From assembly GCA_036365145.1 (NCBI GenBank), contig JAEOAD010002232.1:1929001-1993000 (forward strand): a stretch of DNA of 64,000 bases. The letters run 5' to 3'. Source of the DNA: Orientallactaga sibirica (lineage: Eukaryota; Chordata; Mammalia; Rodentia; Dipodidae). The position numbers and the translations under genes were made by a program. Positions 1-12,089 of this stretch are shown here, piece by piece; positions within the stretch are counted from its first letter, which is position 1, and each line of letters opens with the position of its first letter. Below the pieces are notes generated by a model, which searched no databases, was not told the DNA's origin, and saw nothing but the letters and a program-made list of their open reading frames with translations.

Positions 1-208
1 GCTCAGTGGTTAAAGGCACTTGCTTGCAAAGCCTACCAGCCCAGTTTCAGTTTTCTCAGTACCCACATAAAGCCTGATGCACAAAGTGGCACATGTATCT
101 AAAAGTCGTTTGCAGTGGCTAGAGGCTTTGGTACACCATTCTCATCCTCTCTCTTTCCCCCTTCCTTTTCCATCCCCACCCTCTCCCCCTCCTTACAAAT
201 AAATAAGC
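1..208 (+). mobile_element. tRNA-derived SINE (B2/ID-like), cut by window edge
   Basis: The copy begins inside the Pol III A-box region (gctcagtggtt) and runs through the SINE body (cccacataaagcc, gcagtggctagagg) and a CT-rich stretch to an AAATAAATAAG tail. The first dozen or so bases lie outside the window. Confidence 0.9.
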
Positions 209-264
209 ATTTTTATAATATTATATAATATTAAAAGCATCATAAATAAAGTACTGAGAAAAAA

Positions 265-500
265 CAGTTCTCAGCCCAGATTTCTCTCTCAGGTGAAAGA
301 GCATTCATTCAAGGGTAGAAGGAAAATGACACTTCCAGGTGAAAGAAAGCTGTGAGAACTTGCCCTTACTTACTCTGCAGAGTGCTAAAGGAAGCTCTTC
401 AGACTGAGCACAAATGATGTCAGATGGGAACTAAGATTTTCAGAGAAGAATGAAGATCTGATAACAAATGAGAAATATCCAAATAAATGAAAAGGTTTCA
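265..500 (+). mobile_element. Ancient L1 (L1M-type) fragment
   Basis: The stretch around gctaaaggaagctcttcag, followed by an A-rich run, matches the L1M region near the end of ORF1 as I remember it. It is heavily decayed with no open frame. It appears to belong to the same + strand L1 as the pieces at 715-972 and 1880-2070, split by later SINEs. Confidence 0.6.
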
Positions 501-537
501 TTTATATTCTTGTTCTCTGTCTTCCTCATTTTTTAAT

Positions 538-699
538 TTTTTTTTGTTTTGATTTTTTGAGGTAGGGAGGTAGGGTCTCACTCTAGCTCAGGCTGACCTG
601 GAACTCTGTAGTCTCAGGCTGGCCTTGAACTCACAGTGATCCTCCTACCTCTACCTCCCAAGTACTGGGATTAAAGTTATATGCCACCACACCTGACTA
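538..699 (-). mobile_element. B1-like SINE
   Basis: Antisense B1 signature: a T-rich start, gtagggtctcactctag, tcaggctgacctggaa, ctgggattaaag and a final ccaccacacctgact. It lies inside the ancient L1. Confidence 0.92.
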
Positions 700-714
700 C
701 AAATACTTTTATAA

Positions 715-972
715 ATGGATTGAATCTTTATTGGAAATTTTAATATCACTTCCTCAGCAATTGATAGAACTAGACCAAAAAACTGCAAAGACATAGGAGA
801 TTTGAATGATGTTATCAGCCACCTTGACTGGATAGGGGTCCATAGGACAATTGGTCTGATGATGACAATTCAAATTCTTTTCAAATATACATGGCACATT
901 TGCCAAAGAAGGCCATATTCTGAGCCATAGAACTAATTTCCATAAAATTAGAACCATTAGAATTACCAAACT
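715..972 (+). mobile_element. Ancient L1M ORF2 endonuclease-region fragment
   Basis: The + strand resembles the part of L1 ORF2 between the endonuclease and reverse transcriptase domains: attcttttcaaatatacatg, then ggcacatttgcc, then gccatattctgagccat. Frames are broken. The 71-residue antisense frame over it has no coding character. Confidence 0.7.
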
Positions 973-1169
973 CAGGCTAGAAAGATTGCTTAGCAGTTAA
1001 GGCACTTACCTGCAAAACCTAAGGATACAGGTTTGATTCCCCAGGACCCACATAAGCCAGATGCATAAGATGGCACATGCATCTGAAGTTCATTTGCAGT
1101 GGCTGGACGCCCTGGTGTGCCCATTCCCTCTATGTCTACCTCTTCCTCTCTCTCAAATAAATTTTAAAA
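973..1169 (+). mobile_element. tRNA-derived SINE
   Basis: Head caggctagaaagattgctta, box-B-like ggtttgattcc, body gccagatgcataag and an AAATAAA tail. It is moderately diverged from the family consensus. Confidence 0.9.
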
Positions 1170-1184
1170 AATTTAAACTTTATT

Positions 1185-1398
1185 GGGCTGGAGAGATGGC
1201 TTAGTGGTTAAGGCACTTGCCTGCAAAGCCAAAGAACCCAGGTTCAATTACTCAGTACCCACATAAGCCAGATGCACAAGGTGGCACATACGTCTGGAGT
1301 TCATTTGCAGTGGCTAGAGGTCCTGATATGCCCATTCTCTCTATATATTTGCCTCTTTCATCTCTCTCAAATAAATAATTTAAATTTTTTAAAAATAT
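1185..1398 (+). mobile_element. tRNA-derived SINE
   Basis: Head gggctggagagatggcttag, box B ggttcaattac, body gccagatgcacaaggtgg and an AAATAAAT tail. It sits directly behind the previous SINE in the same orientation. Confidence 0.93.
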
Positions 1399-1451
1399 CT
1401 TTTTTAAAAATTATCAACATCAAATTAGATGAATAGAAATAAATGCTCAAG

Positions 1452-1618
1452 CCAGATATGGTGCACGCCTTTAATCCCAGCACTCAGAGGACAGAGGTAG
1501 GAGGATTACCAAGAGTTTGAGGCCACCCTGAGACTACATAGTGAATTCTAGGTCAGCCTGGGCTATAGTGAGACCCTACCTCGGAAAACCAAAAAAAAAG
1601 AAAAAGAAAGAAAAACAA
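1452..1618 (+). mobile_element. B1-like SINE
   Basis: Sense B1 with cctttaatcccagcact, ctgagactacatagtgaatt and gtgagaccctacctc, then an A-rich tail. Confidence 0.92.
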
Positions 1619-1631
1619 AATGCTAGAAGTA

Positions 1632-1876
1632 GGGCTGGAGAGATGGCTTAGTTGCTAAACGCTTGCCTGTGAAGCCTAAGGACCCCGGTTCGAGGCTCAA
1701 TTCTCCAGGACCCACGTAAGCTAGATGCACAAGGTGTCGCATGCATCTGGAGTTCATTTGCAGTGGCTGTAGGCCCTGGCACCCATTCTCTCTCTCTCTC
1801 ACTCTCTTTTCTCTCTCTCTCTTGCTCTCCCTATTTCTGTAACTCTCTTAAATAAATAAATAATAAAATATTTTTT
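1632..1876 (+). mobile_element. tRNA-derived SINE with CT-rich tail
   Basis: Head gggctggagagatggcttag, an extended box-B region ggttcgaggctcaattc, then a CT-repeat tract and AAATAAATAAAT. It is the variant reading gcttgcctgtgaagcc, also seen at 44032 and 49270. Confidence 0.93.
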
Positions 1877-1879
1877 TAA

Positions 1880-2070
1880 TTTCTAGAAGTAAAATGCTAG
1901 AAAAGGCAAAAATGAGACAGAAAGCAAATCCATGACTACTTTGAGCAGTGCAGGAAGTCAAATGTAAAGTGAGGCCAGAGGACTCTAACCCAAGACACAT
2001 GTTCTGTATCTGATTGTGATGATCATATTACAGACAAATAAAATTTATCAGACACTTAGAATGAGTGAAT
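1880..2070 (+). mobile_element. Ancient L1M 3' end fragment
   Basis: The string tgttctgtatctgattgtga, followed by ttatcagacacttagaatg and gtgaattt, resembles the 3' end of L1M elements. Orientation agrees with the fragments at 265 and 715, so together they look like one old L1 split by SINEs. Confidence 0.5.
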
Positions 2071-2071
2071 T

Positions 2072-2272
2072 TGGGGCTGGGGGATAAAGTACTTGTCATA
2101 CAAGTGTGAATACCTGAGTTTAGATCCCCAGAACCCACTTAAAAAGGTGTCATGTAGAAATCTGTAACCCAGCATGCTTGCTGCAAGAAGGGTGATGGAG
2201 ACAGGAGAATCACCCAGAAGTTTGTGGGCCAATTAGCCTGGAAAACAAATGAACACGAGACCCTCTCTTAAG
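2072..2272 (+). mobile_element. Old ID/B4-like SINE
   Basis: Diverged tRNA-type head (ggggctgggggataaagtac) with a box-B-like tagatccccag, followed by text resembling the right half of a B1 (gcctggaaaacaaatgaac). The composite order resembles the rodent B4 family. Confidence 0.55.
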
Positions 2273-2285
2273 AAAGATAGAAGGT

Positions 2286-2520
2286 GGTGACTGGGAGAAT
2301 AGTTCAGAGTATAAAGCACCTGCCTCACAACTCTGAGTACCTGAGTTCAGATCCCCAGACCCCAGGTAAGTCAGAACCTATGTTATACATGCATGTGCAC
2401 ACTCCCACATGCAAATAATGTTTAAAAAAGAAAGGCAGGAGATGAGGATCACACCCAAAGTTGTCCTCTGACCTTCACAGTGCATACACTTCCGTATACA
2501 TATACATACAGAAACAAAAA
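2286..2520 (+). mobile_element. Old ID/B4-like SINE
   Basis: A second diverged head (gggagaatagttcagag) with gagttcagatccccag, followed by gttgtcctctgaccttcaca, a phrase typical of B4-type tails. It sits tandem to the previous old SINE. Confidence 0.5.
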
Positions 2521-5500
2521 TGAATTTTATTACATGAGGGCCTCAGTAAGCAAAAAAGGAGAGATGAAAAGAAAGGAGGGATGAAAATGTTTGATAATTT
2601 TCATATAACATGCCAGAGTTCAATTCAGAAAGCATTACAAAAAGTAAAATAGAACTTTTGCAGATCTCTTACATAGTACAGGGTACCTGGAAAAAAAAGT
2701 GAAGTCATAGGTAAAGTATTTAAAGATTTTGGGGGAAAAGAACTATATATAAAGAAAACTTTTGACAAGGAATAAAAGTATTTTCCTCCATATACTTCTC
2801 ACACAGCCCAGCACTAGTTCTTGTAACAGAATTAAAACTATATAAATATCCACCCTCAAAAATGAGCTGCTTTACATGGAGTAAGAAAGAGGTTTTCTAG
2901 CTAAGCAGATTACTTGTCAAAAAGTGATGGAAGCTGACAGCAGCAGTGGGTTCTGTGGCATCCATCGCCTCTCTGTGGCACTCCCAAGGAGAATTCTGGC
3001 AGCACCTTCAAGGGTTGTTTCACAGTAGAATGTACAGTTCACCTCTTCCCAGGTTTTTTCCGGATATGCCCATTTGGCACTTCTACTGTCATGACATCTT
3101 CATGTGATAACTATGTAAAAGTCAAATGTCTCCAGCAAAAATCATTGTGTGTTAACTGTAGCCTCTAAACTGAACACAGTGCTTGCTTTTACACCAGAGT
3201 TGTGAATTACTTGAACAATTACAATTACATGCTTCACCAAGCATATTTCAGTAGCTTACTTTTGGCATGATCTCTGCAGCCTGGAGAGTAAATCTGAAGT
3301 AGGAAATAATTCATGTCATCTAGAAGTAGAAAAACATGGCAGTTTTTCTTAATGTGACTCCCATACTCAAAGTTAAAAAACCATCATAATGTTCTTCATA
3401 TGATTTGCTACTGTGTTCTACTTATAAGTATATACATATATAGAGAGAGAAGATCGCTCCCCAAAATGAAAATGCTTACTTTGAGTAGTAATGTTAAAAT
3501 TGGATTGTTTGCTTGCTTGCTTGGTTTTACTTTATTAAATTTTTTTCAATGTTGTTACCCAGCTAGTGCGCTAACAGGATGCTCTACTAACACATTTTGG
3601 GTAGTGCCTCATGGAAATAGAAGATAAACATTGCCCCAGCCTCAACATAGGAAAATATGGGCCAGCAAGCTTTAAGAGTGTGGGATTTAAACTCTTCCCA
3701 TGTTATGGCAGATCTATACTGTAAACTAGCCAAGACATTTCCCAGCAGAAAATAATAATTATGTTTTCCACTGGAAAGAGCACTTCATAAAACTTTTTCT
3801 GCAGAACAGAATAAACAGCCTTTGATCCCTTCAGTTTCCCCACCTCACAACTTCAACTGCTATTCCTTGTTTCCAAGATTCACAGGAGTAAATGTTTTCA
3901 GTCCTCAGTGTTGGAACATTTCTGGCATTCCATAGCATTACCCACAACTCCCTATCACAGTGTGGACAGGACAGCCTGTCTACAGTCAGACTCGTACCCT
4001 CTGTCAGTTTCCCAGATAGGGCTCCAGAATGTGTGCCTTCCTCTTAAACTCCTGAACTCCATTTCTCCTTCTCTGGCTCACTTTTTATCTTCTTGGCTGT
4101 ATATTTGGCATATTTATATTTGCTCATCTTCATGAGTTATCTCTAAGTGTCCTAAGATGAAATCTGAAGAGCAGTATAAGGAATGCTGGTGGGAAGGGAG
4201 AGTGTACTGAACCAATGCATTCCAGCTTGTCTGGACCCCCTCCCCACCTCTGCAAGCCAACATCACCTCCTCCATAGGAACCATACCATGACCTTCAGAG
4301 GAAACAGCATTGGACTTGCAAGAGAGTAAACCTGGAAAGAAGAAGGAAAGAAAAGCCACTAAGAGAGAATCTCCCCAACTCCGTCTGAGTTCCTCAGAGT
4401 CCTGTATGTCCAGACTCTAGGGTTAGCGTCCCCATACATTAATTAAGCTGCAAAAACCACATTGTTCATGCTTTCCCAGCTTGGAGGTAGAAATCCAGCC
4501 AGGTTCCTGACCTGGATTTGAGGTAGATGAGCACCAAGGGGAATCTTGTCCTGTCCGCCTCCCTTTGGTAGATCACCAGCCTCTTTCTCAAAATGTCAGG
4601 GAGAAAGGGAAGGTGGTATGAGGGGATTATGATCATAGTATATTGTCTATATTCATGGAAGTTGTCAATAAAAAGCTTTTAAATATGTCATGAGCCTCAT
4701 CATATCAGGGCTTTTCCAGGACAGCCTCAATGTTGTCACCCTTTAGTCCTCTGCTCCTCTTGGCTATCCCCATCTGGCTTCTGAATTTGAAACCATACTC
4801 AGAGAAGAAAAAAAAAGTTTGCATTCTCTTGGAATTCAGTATATAAAAAACTCATGTGCTTTGCAGAATATTTACAAGAGACGGTTCTAGAGATTAATTA
4901 GGGGTCTCAGATTTGCTTTTCGCCATTGAATTCAGTAGTCATTTGTAGCTCTGTTCTACAAAGCCCTGGTGATTGTCCTTTAACCAGCTCAGTTCCCATG
5001 TCATGAAACCAGATAATTCTACCACAGGTAATGAGCCCTATTTTAAAATGAAGCCTTTTAGTTTTTCAGTTTTGCCTATTTTCTGAATTTAAAAGTGCCA
5101 AGCACAATTACTGTGCATACAGATCTTTAAAAGATGAAGGGGTTCATATACACAATACTCCGATGTTTGCTTTTACTCTTTGAAGGCAGTGACAACTGAC
5201 AGCCCAGTGTGAGGGTCCATCCTTCTCTCCTCACAGGACTAGATAGAATCATACCTCTGATGATTTCACAGTAACCAGGAAAGCCCCATCTCCAGTCCTT
5301 CTGTCTTTCCTTTCTGTTATCAAGTTATCCTTAATAAAGCAGAATAATACTGACTCCTATGAATGGATACTTTGCAGGCTTTTCTCTCTAGTCTGGACTT
5401 GAGGACAGCCCCTTTCAGTGTCACCAAGAACATAAAATTGAAGTCAAAAAAAAGAAATAGCATGTGGTCCCAAAACCATGGAAGAGAAGAAAATGGATTA

Positions 5501-5559
5501 AGTGGTTACAGAGGAAGCTTAAGGCCCACTGGTATTCCCTCTTTATTTTGTGTGTCGTT

Positions 5560-5780
5560 TTATAAGCGAGTGAAGCCAACTTCTCCCTCTTGCGGACCGC
5601 CAGCATTTCCTCGGTGCTGCTGGAGCCGTTTGCCAGGGGGAGGTTAATCAGCTCCAGGCCTCCCTGAGCCAGGCCAAGCCTGCCAGGCTCTTGAAAGCCC
5701 ACAAGCTTCAGACGTTGTTTTCTTGATTTTTTTATAATTAAGGCCCGAAGCCATTATTTCAGACTTTTCCCTCCTCCTGC
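5560..5780. promoter_or_regulatory. Candidate conserved non-coding element
   Basis: A GC-richer island in an AT-rich unique block. It has two homeodomain-like cores (ggttaatcagc and the TAATTA-containing ttataattaagg) and CpG dinucleotides in cttgcggaccgcc that are unusual for decayed DNA here. No repeat signature and no plausible exon. The regulatory role is a guess. Confidence 0.22.
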
Positions 5781-7109
5781 CTTGATGTGTTCATTTGACT
5801 ATTTTATGGGGTTTCTTGAATATATTCCTAAGCAAGCCTAAAGTAGATATTTAAATTTGTTAAGTTAAAACTTTGACACAAATGTACTTAAATTCAGTAA
5901 GCTTATTTAAGTTTATGCTTTGACCGATTCTGAGTTATCATGAAAAGTTTTCTTTAATATTTTTAAAAACTCTTATTGACAGCTTCCATGAATGTAAACA
6001 GCATTCATGATGTGATCTTTAATATTTTTTAAGAATAAGTATGGCAAATAATGCTATGTTTATGAGAACTGGCTTTTAGTTTACTTGAACCCAGAGATAT
6101 GCATTTCAAGCTTCAAAGCTAAATGATGTTGTGATTAATGAAGCTATGCATTGTATTTCTACAACATTGAACCTGAAGAAATTTCTTTTGGGGCTAGATG
6201 AGGAGAGTGGGCTATAGTTAAAACAATGAAGACAATAAGCCTGCTCTTCTAATGTAATTTTAACAGGCTGTGCTTCCAACCCTACGAGTTAAAAAGCCAT
6301 GTCTGATGGCTAGGACACCCCATTGCAGTGTCCTCTCTTAAAGAGGTGCCACATGTCCTTGGAGTCCTAGCCCTACCTCCTCCAGTGAGGCTGGAGTGGA
6401 GCCTAGCAGACCCCTGTTTGCCTGGGCTGTCTGGCCCAGTAGTGATAAGCAAAGACAGACTGGCTCCTTGAAGGAGGCTTTCAGTAAAGTTCTCAAACTC
6501 ACTGGCTGACTTTCCCCTGTGGACCATTCATTTATCAGGAAATGAAATTGGTTACAGGGTTTTTCACATTGCCAAACCTCACTGACGAAATCTGGTTTCT
6601 TCCAGAGTTCAGGAGAAGTATTAACTCTTTACTGTTGGTCAGTACTGGTAACCCCATTAGTAACAGTTTGAGGAATACCACAGAAAGGGGTAGGAATAGG
6701 GAGCAGGGTGAAGTGAGTCTGGAGGACTATATTCATAGATATCAAAAGATGACCCCTGAGAATGTGATTTTCTTTTTTCATGTTGTCATAGTCATCTTTC
6801 AAACTAGTGTCACTTTGCAAGACTGATTTTTCCACTTCCAAAAATGAAAACCTTCAAACATTACATGAATCACCGTATTGGCAGCATAACCTGGTAACTT
6901 AGACAGAGATTATTGCTTATACCTTGTGAAACTAGAAGGAACAAAAATAAAGAGAATCATGGAATTGTAGGGCAAAGAAACTGTTTGGATGAGAGAAGGT
7001 TAAATTACTCTAAAGTGTATATTCTAGTTTGTAGTTTAAGGAACAGAATTAGGCCAAATTATCCAAAATATTCTGATGTACTGGATCATTTTATTTTGTA
7101 AAGTAAAAT

Positions 7110-7330
7110 CAGTAGAGCAGGGCATTCTGTTGGAGGCTGGTCTGCTTGGTGCCGCTGCTACTCAACCTCCTGTGTTTGGAATTAGCAGGCCCAGAGGTAG
7201 CACACAGTGTCATGTGGCAGTTATTAGGCTGTGGAAGTGGTTGCTGGCTAATTGATAGCAGTAGCAGCTAGAGACAGCCTTGTTTAATTTTCAATAGTCT
7301 CTATGACAGGACACTGTAAATGGGTTCCTT
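7110..7330. promoter_or_regulatory. Candidate conserved non-coding element
   Basis: Unique sequence with clustered homeodomain-type cores (ggaattagcag, ggctaattgatag) and gtggcagttattaggctgtg. The compositionally balanced look contrasts with the AT-rich surroundings. Only cross-species alignment would show whether it is conserved. Confidence 0.22.
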
Positions 7331-8567
7331 TGTAGTCTTGTGGTTATTATCCTTTCTCTTGTCATTAAATGTTTAATAGTCAATATATTCACTTGATAAA
7401 ATTTAGGGATGAATTTCTTTAACTGTCCTTGCTATTTGGACTCTTTTCACTTGATTTTAGCCCAGGTTGTCTTAGGCCCCAAAGTAAGTAGTAGACAGTC
7501 ACTCTCAGTGTGCTCTGCTTCCCTTGCCTATCATGACTGCTTTTTAGCTTCAAATGTGCTTGTGGTCACAAAGGCAACCTTAGCCTATGCCAGCTGGTGA
7601 CTTTGCTCACTGGTTCCATAAAGGATGAGTGCATGAATCATTCTCTCTATTCATCACAGAGAGATAAGCTTTTGTGAACTTGAATTGCATTTAGATTATT
7701 GTGTCCATGGTTTCAATTGTATCTCATAATGTTACACAGAATAAAGTGGGTGGTTGTTTTTTCTCAAAGATGATCTTATTTTTCTCCATTCAATCTTAAT
7801 GTTTATGGCAAAAGAACATATTTTTGGAAATGAAAGCACAGGCTTTTATTAATAGTGTGCATTAGAGTAACTTCACTAATGAACCACAAAGATGTACCTA
7901 GTTCTTTTTCTTGTTTCTGCCATGAAACAAGCATCAATCTTTTAGTAAATGTTACATTCAGCATTCTTCTGTTTAGTACAGATACGAAAAATAGCAAGTA
8001 GGCCTTCCATGATCTGTACCCTAGTCTGGAAATGGAAAGTCAGTCTTTTAGCCCTTTGTACATGTTCTGCACATTCCTCCACACAGCCTTTCATTGTTCA
8101 CAGTCCCAATTGAAGAGAAAACCTCAAACCCAGTGACACAACGGTGTCTAAGGAACCTGTGGTTTCCCCATGATTCTATTTATTTATGGTGCTCTCACAG
8201 TCCTCCTTAGACCTCTGAGCCCTTAAACAAATATCTCCAACATCTAGTGGCTAACATTCCTCCTTTTACAAAGCTACTATTTGCAATAGGGATTTTCTTG
8301 CCTTTCATATATTTGTTCAACCATTATTGATTGAGCAACTCCTGCCTGCATAGCAGCACTCTTCCAGCTGTTGCCTCTTACTAAGATCTGCTGCTTAGAA
8401 GGTGCAGTTTCTTAAGTAGCATTCAAAAAAAACAGCTTCCCTACTCTCTTTTTCAAATGTGAGGAGTCTTAAGCTAATTAGGGGCTGCAAATGGCAAGAA
8501 GAGAGGAAAACAAATGAGGAAAGCTATCAAACTCTGTGGACTTGAGGATACCTGAACTGCTGCTTTT

Positions 8568-8798
8568 TTTTAAGAGACTTTTATTTATTTAATTAATTTA
8601 TTTATTAGCAACAGACAGAGAAAGAGGCAGAGAGAAAGAGAGAATGGGTGCACCAGGGCCTCCAGCCACTGCAAACGAACTCCAGATGCATGTGCCACCT
8701 TGTGCATCTGGCTTACGTTGGTCCCAGGGAATCAAGCCTCGAACCAGGGTCCTTAGGCTTCACAGGCAAGTACTTAACCGCTAAGATCTCTCCAGCCC
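8568..8798 (-). mobile_element. tRNA-derived SINE
   Basis: Antisense copy: a TTTATTTATTTA tail first, then gagagaatgggtgcaccagg, ctccagatgcatgtgcc and the reverse-complemented head ending tctccagccct. Confidence 0.93.
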
Positions 8799-9032
8799 TA
8801 TCTGTACTTCTTAAAGTGAGCAATGACTGAGTAAAATACAGATCCAAAGCCAACACTATGTGGAAGAGGAGAAGGAAGCAGGATGCTGAGGGGGAAAGCA
8901 TGACTCAGGGCTACCTTAGTTGTGTGGTCTGGGCAAGTTTTGCACCCCTCATTCAACATCACTTTCTCACCTCAGTGCCAGCATGTCTCATGACCTTGCT
9001 GATCTCCTAGGACACTTGGGGAATTAAGTGGC

Positions 9033-9074
9033 AATGGTGATGGTGATGATGGTGGTGATGCTGATGGTGATGGC
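9033..9074. repeat. (ATGGTG)n-type microsatellite
   Basis: Imperfect repeats of gatggt and gatgat. Read on the minus strand this gives an artificial histidine-rich frame. Confidence 0.9.
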
Positions 9075-10457
9075 TCCTGTTGTCTCTAGCACACAGCAAG
9101 TGCCAGTGACCTAGAGCTTCTTGAGCTTCATACATATCTGTCAATTTGACTTTGCTAGGGGGAAAACAAAGCAAGAATGGGAGCCATAGATTCTGAACAA
9201 GCCAAACAGAAAGTGCCATGAGCCTCTTACTCAAGCCTGACACTCCTGGCTCACTTCACAGTTATAACAAGCTTTGCCATCTGGTTCCCAAGTCACAGCT
9301 TAAAAGAATTGCTACAAGTTACCATGTCAACAGTACTGGAAATTGAGGGCCACTTGTCCTCATTAGCAAGGGAAGGGACAGAAAACAACACCTATGACTG
9401 CTACTTTTCCTTGTCTCTTAAGAACTTTTATAAGGCTTCAGAGGTCATAACCCTGAGGAAAAGTTGGAGCAATTTCAGGACCTAGAGCTGATAGCTCTCC
9501 CCTAGAGAAACCTAAAGCCCTTTGTTCAGAGCAACAAGGGGAGGAGCTAAGCCCAGAGACTCCTCAAGTCCTTCGACTATCCTTCAAAGTAGGTAAATTA
9601 CTGGTGACTTGATTTGATTGGTGAGTTGGATAGTCTTTATTTGAGAAAGACTCATAGCAGGATTCTCTAAAATACTAACTTTAAGATGTTATTTATAATA
9701 GTTTATAGTTTATTCACATTTTTATGAGCATGTTAATAACTGTGTCAATACTAAGTTACCTTATTTGAATTATATATTGCACCATGTAGAGGTAAATACT
9801 TCATTCCTGTGGTGTGAAGGGAGGCTGAGCAGGCTGTCTGACTCTTAAGAACATAACCAAGTTTTTGTACTTCGTTCTTTCTTTGTTTTGCCTGTTTTAT
9901 CAGTATACACTCTGTTCTCAAGATTTTTCAAAACTACTGAAAACTTGGTTTTGTAGCATTTCCTCTGGTCCCAATGTTCTCATATGCGTATTCGTGAAGA
10001 GCTTTCCTAGTAGCATGCAGGTGGAGCCTTGTGAGCTACTGGGAGTTAAGCATGGCTCTGGATCTAAGTTTTCCATTCCTGGGGGACCACATGACAGTGT
10101 GGAATATACTCCCTCCCAGAGAGGAAGCTTGTTTAAAATGTCTACTCTTGACAGCATCTGAGAACTGCACATGATTCTTAAAGTTCTAACAGAACAGCTA
10201 AGTAGCAAGACTCACATTTGGGGGGGGGGGGTTGATTTGTATTGCATTTCTCACCTCCAGCAGCCCAGCCTAGTCCTCTCCCTTCACCCCACCCCTGCCA
10301 AAAAAAAAAAAAAAGAGACATTTACCAGAATATTCTCTGCATCATTTCTACAGAGTAGCATTTCACCAGTGTCAGCCTTAGGGTTTGTGGGAAATGTGGT
10401 AGTTATAAGAGACTTACAGACAGCCCAGGCCTCAGCTTCATTTGTAAGGAAGTAGAC

Positions 10458-10458
<1 letters not shown>

Positions 10459-10491
<33 letters not shown>
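10459..10491. repeat. Poly(A) run
   Basis: An uninterrupted run of about 33 A. No SINE or processed pseudogene was recognised immediately upstream, so the source of the tail is unclear. Confidence 0.9.
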
Positions 10492-10498
<7 letters not shown>

Positions 10499-10546
10499 GC
10501 TCAGCAACAATAGAGTGGAGAGAGTTTTAAAAACCCTCCATTTCAG

Positions 10547-10686
10547 AGCCAGGCATCATGTCACATGCCTTTAATACCAGCAGAGGTAGGAGGATCACTG
10601 TGAGTTTGAGGCCACCCTGAGACTACATAGTGAATTCCAGGTCGGCCTGGGCTAGAATGAGACCCTACCTCAAAAAAAAAAAAAAC
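10547..10686 (+). mobile_element. B1-like SINE
   Basis: Sense B1 (gagccaggcatcatgtcaca, ctgagactacatagtgaatt, gagaccctacctc) with a short deletion in the central cccagcact region and an A tail. Confidence 0.92.
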
Positions 10687-10732
10687 AACTCCATTTCAGC
10701 TCTTTTATTTTATGAGTAGGGAAAATAAGGAG

Positions 10733-10778
10733 GACTGACTGACTGACTGACTGACTAGCTGGCTGGCTGGCTGGCTGA
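10733..10778. repeat. (GACT)n followed by (GGCT)n microsatellite
   Basis: Tandem GACT units change to GGCT units, a compound tetranucleotide repeat. Confidence 0.92.
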
Positions 10779-11813
10779 GGTCACAAATATAGGATTCATA
10801 ACCCTGTGCAGTAACATCCCTGTGTTCTGCAGGACTCTTCAGTGCATTCAGGGACACAATGACACTTTCGGTCTAAAGTCTTCTATCAAGCAACCTCATA
10901 AAAGCTGGAAAGTCTCCCTGTTAGTAATAATTAGCCCTTCACTGGTTTTTATATCAAAAATGATGCCAGGAATTGCAGTGCTTAACATTCATGATGTATT
11001 TCTGTTCATTCAATGACTCCTTCGCTAACCTGTCCCTTTTGGTACTAGAAGAATGTCTTTTCAAGAGGACCAGTTTCGGGTTGCAGGGTGGCCTGTGGCA
11101 ATAATATCCCAAGTCTGTCTGGAGGGGCCACATTCTCAAGCCAAGTCTTAGAGGCTCAATACTCCAGTACTATAAATATTTCTAGAGCTCTATTTGGAGT
11201 TGTACATGTATGTATAATTGTATAACACTTAACTGCAGATGGACTTTCTTATTATGTTTTAGATCTCACTTAAGTGCAAGTTACTCTTGGACTGGCCAAA
11301 TACTGCAGGATCGCACTCAGCTACTCCCTGCCTCAGCTCTATTTCTTAAACATGGCTATACCTTCCCAGCAATTGGCCTTTATATGCCTCAGCCCTGTGC
11401 TTCCCACAAGGAGCAACAAAAGCTGGATCTCTTCTTCCCAAGGTTTCCATACTTCACCTCACCTTCCTGTGCTGCTCTTCCATAGTATTTGGTGTCCAAA
11501 CTAGGAAATTGCTGCTGACTTGCTGCCTTTGCGAAGACTTTGTATCTGTATGACCCTGATGCCAATTCCATTATAATGTCCATAATCAGAGGACTATCAA
11601 TTGCCTTCTCATATCACCAACATCCAGCATGGGACCCTGCATACAATAGGCACACACTGCATATTTCTTCATTACAATGAGATGGGCAGGTACAGTCTGG
11701 CCAAAGTACAAAAGGCCATTTGTCAAAATACTAATGTGATAGCCAGAGGGAGACGGTAACAACATTCATGATGGGTTTGATATAGGCCAAGATCAGGGGT
11801 GGGAAAAGCAATA
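10779..11813. other. Non-coding block without recognised genes
   Basis: No repeat signature recognised. Frames up to 91 codons overlap in several phases and on both strands and are not supported as exons. Confidence 0.55.
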
Positions 11814-11960
11814 TAGCCAGGCTTGAGGTACATGCCTTTAATCCCAACACTCAGGAAGCTAAGACAGGAGGATTGCGAGTTTGAGGCCAGCCTTGATCAC
11901 ATAGCAAGTTCCAGGCCAGCCTAGGCTATATATATAGTGAGATTCTATTGCAGCCTCCCC
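11814..11960 (+). mobile_element. B1-like SINE (diverged)
   Basis: Sense B1 with tgcctttaatcccaacact, gaggattgcgagtttgaggc and ccaggccagcctaggcta. It is more diverged than most copies here. Confidence 0.85.
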
Positions 11961-12089
11961 CACCATGAAAAACAAAAGCAATACAGAAAGTATGATGTCA
12001 TCAAAACATTTTTAAAAAAACTAAAAGGATTCCAAATTATAGACATTTTGAGAAATAGTTTAGTATATCTGTTAAAATTGAACACATGT

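Larger units (their letters stand above)
2521..8567. other. Repeat-poor non-coding block
   Basis: About 6 kb with hardly any recognisable SINE or L1 sequence. Open frames are all under 100 codons, lack splice-site context and overlap each other on both strands as expected by chance. It contains the two candidate conserved elements listed below. No exon, CpG island or RNA gene could be recognised. Confidence 0.6.
8799..10545. other. Non-coding block without recognised genes
   Basis: Mostly unique sequence with an ATGGTG-type repeat and A-runs, listed separately. Open frames up to 98 codons overlap on opposite strands and show no protein family resemblance. Confidence 0.6.

Noticed and set aside
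1185..1398. tRNA-gene-like A and B boxes
   Set aside because: The boxes belong to the tRNA-derived SINE. No cloverleaf-capable tRNA gene was found in this or other copies.
9007..9243. Histidine-rich minus strand frame
   Set aside because: The His run is the ATGGTG microsatellite read in antisense.
10459..10491. Possible processed pseudogene ending in poly(A)
   Set aside because: No coding-like sequence could be recognised upstream of the A-run in the correct direction.
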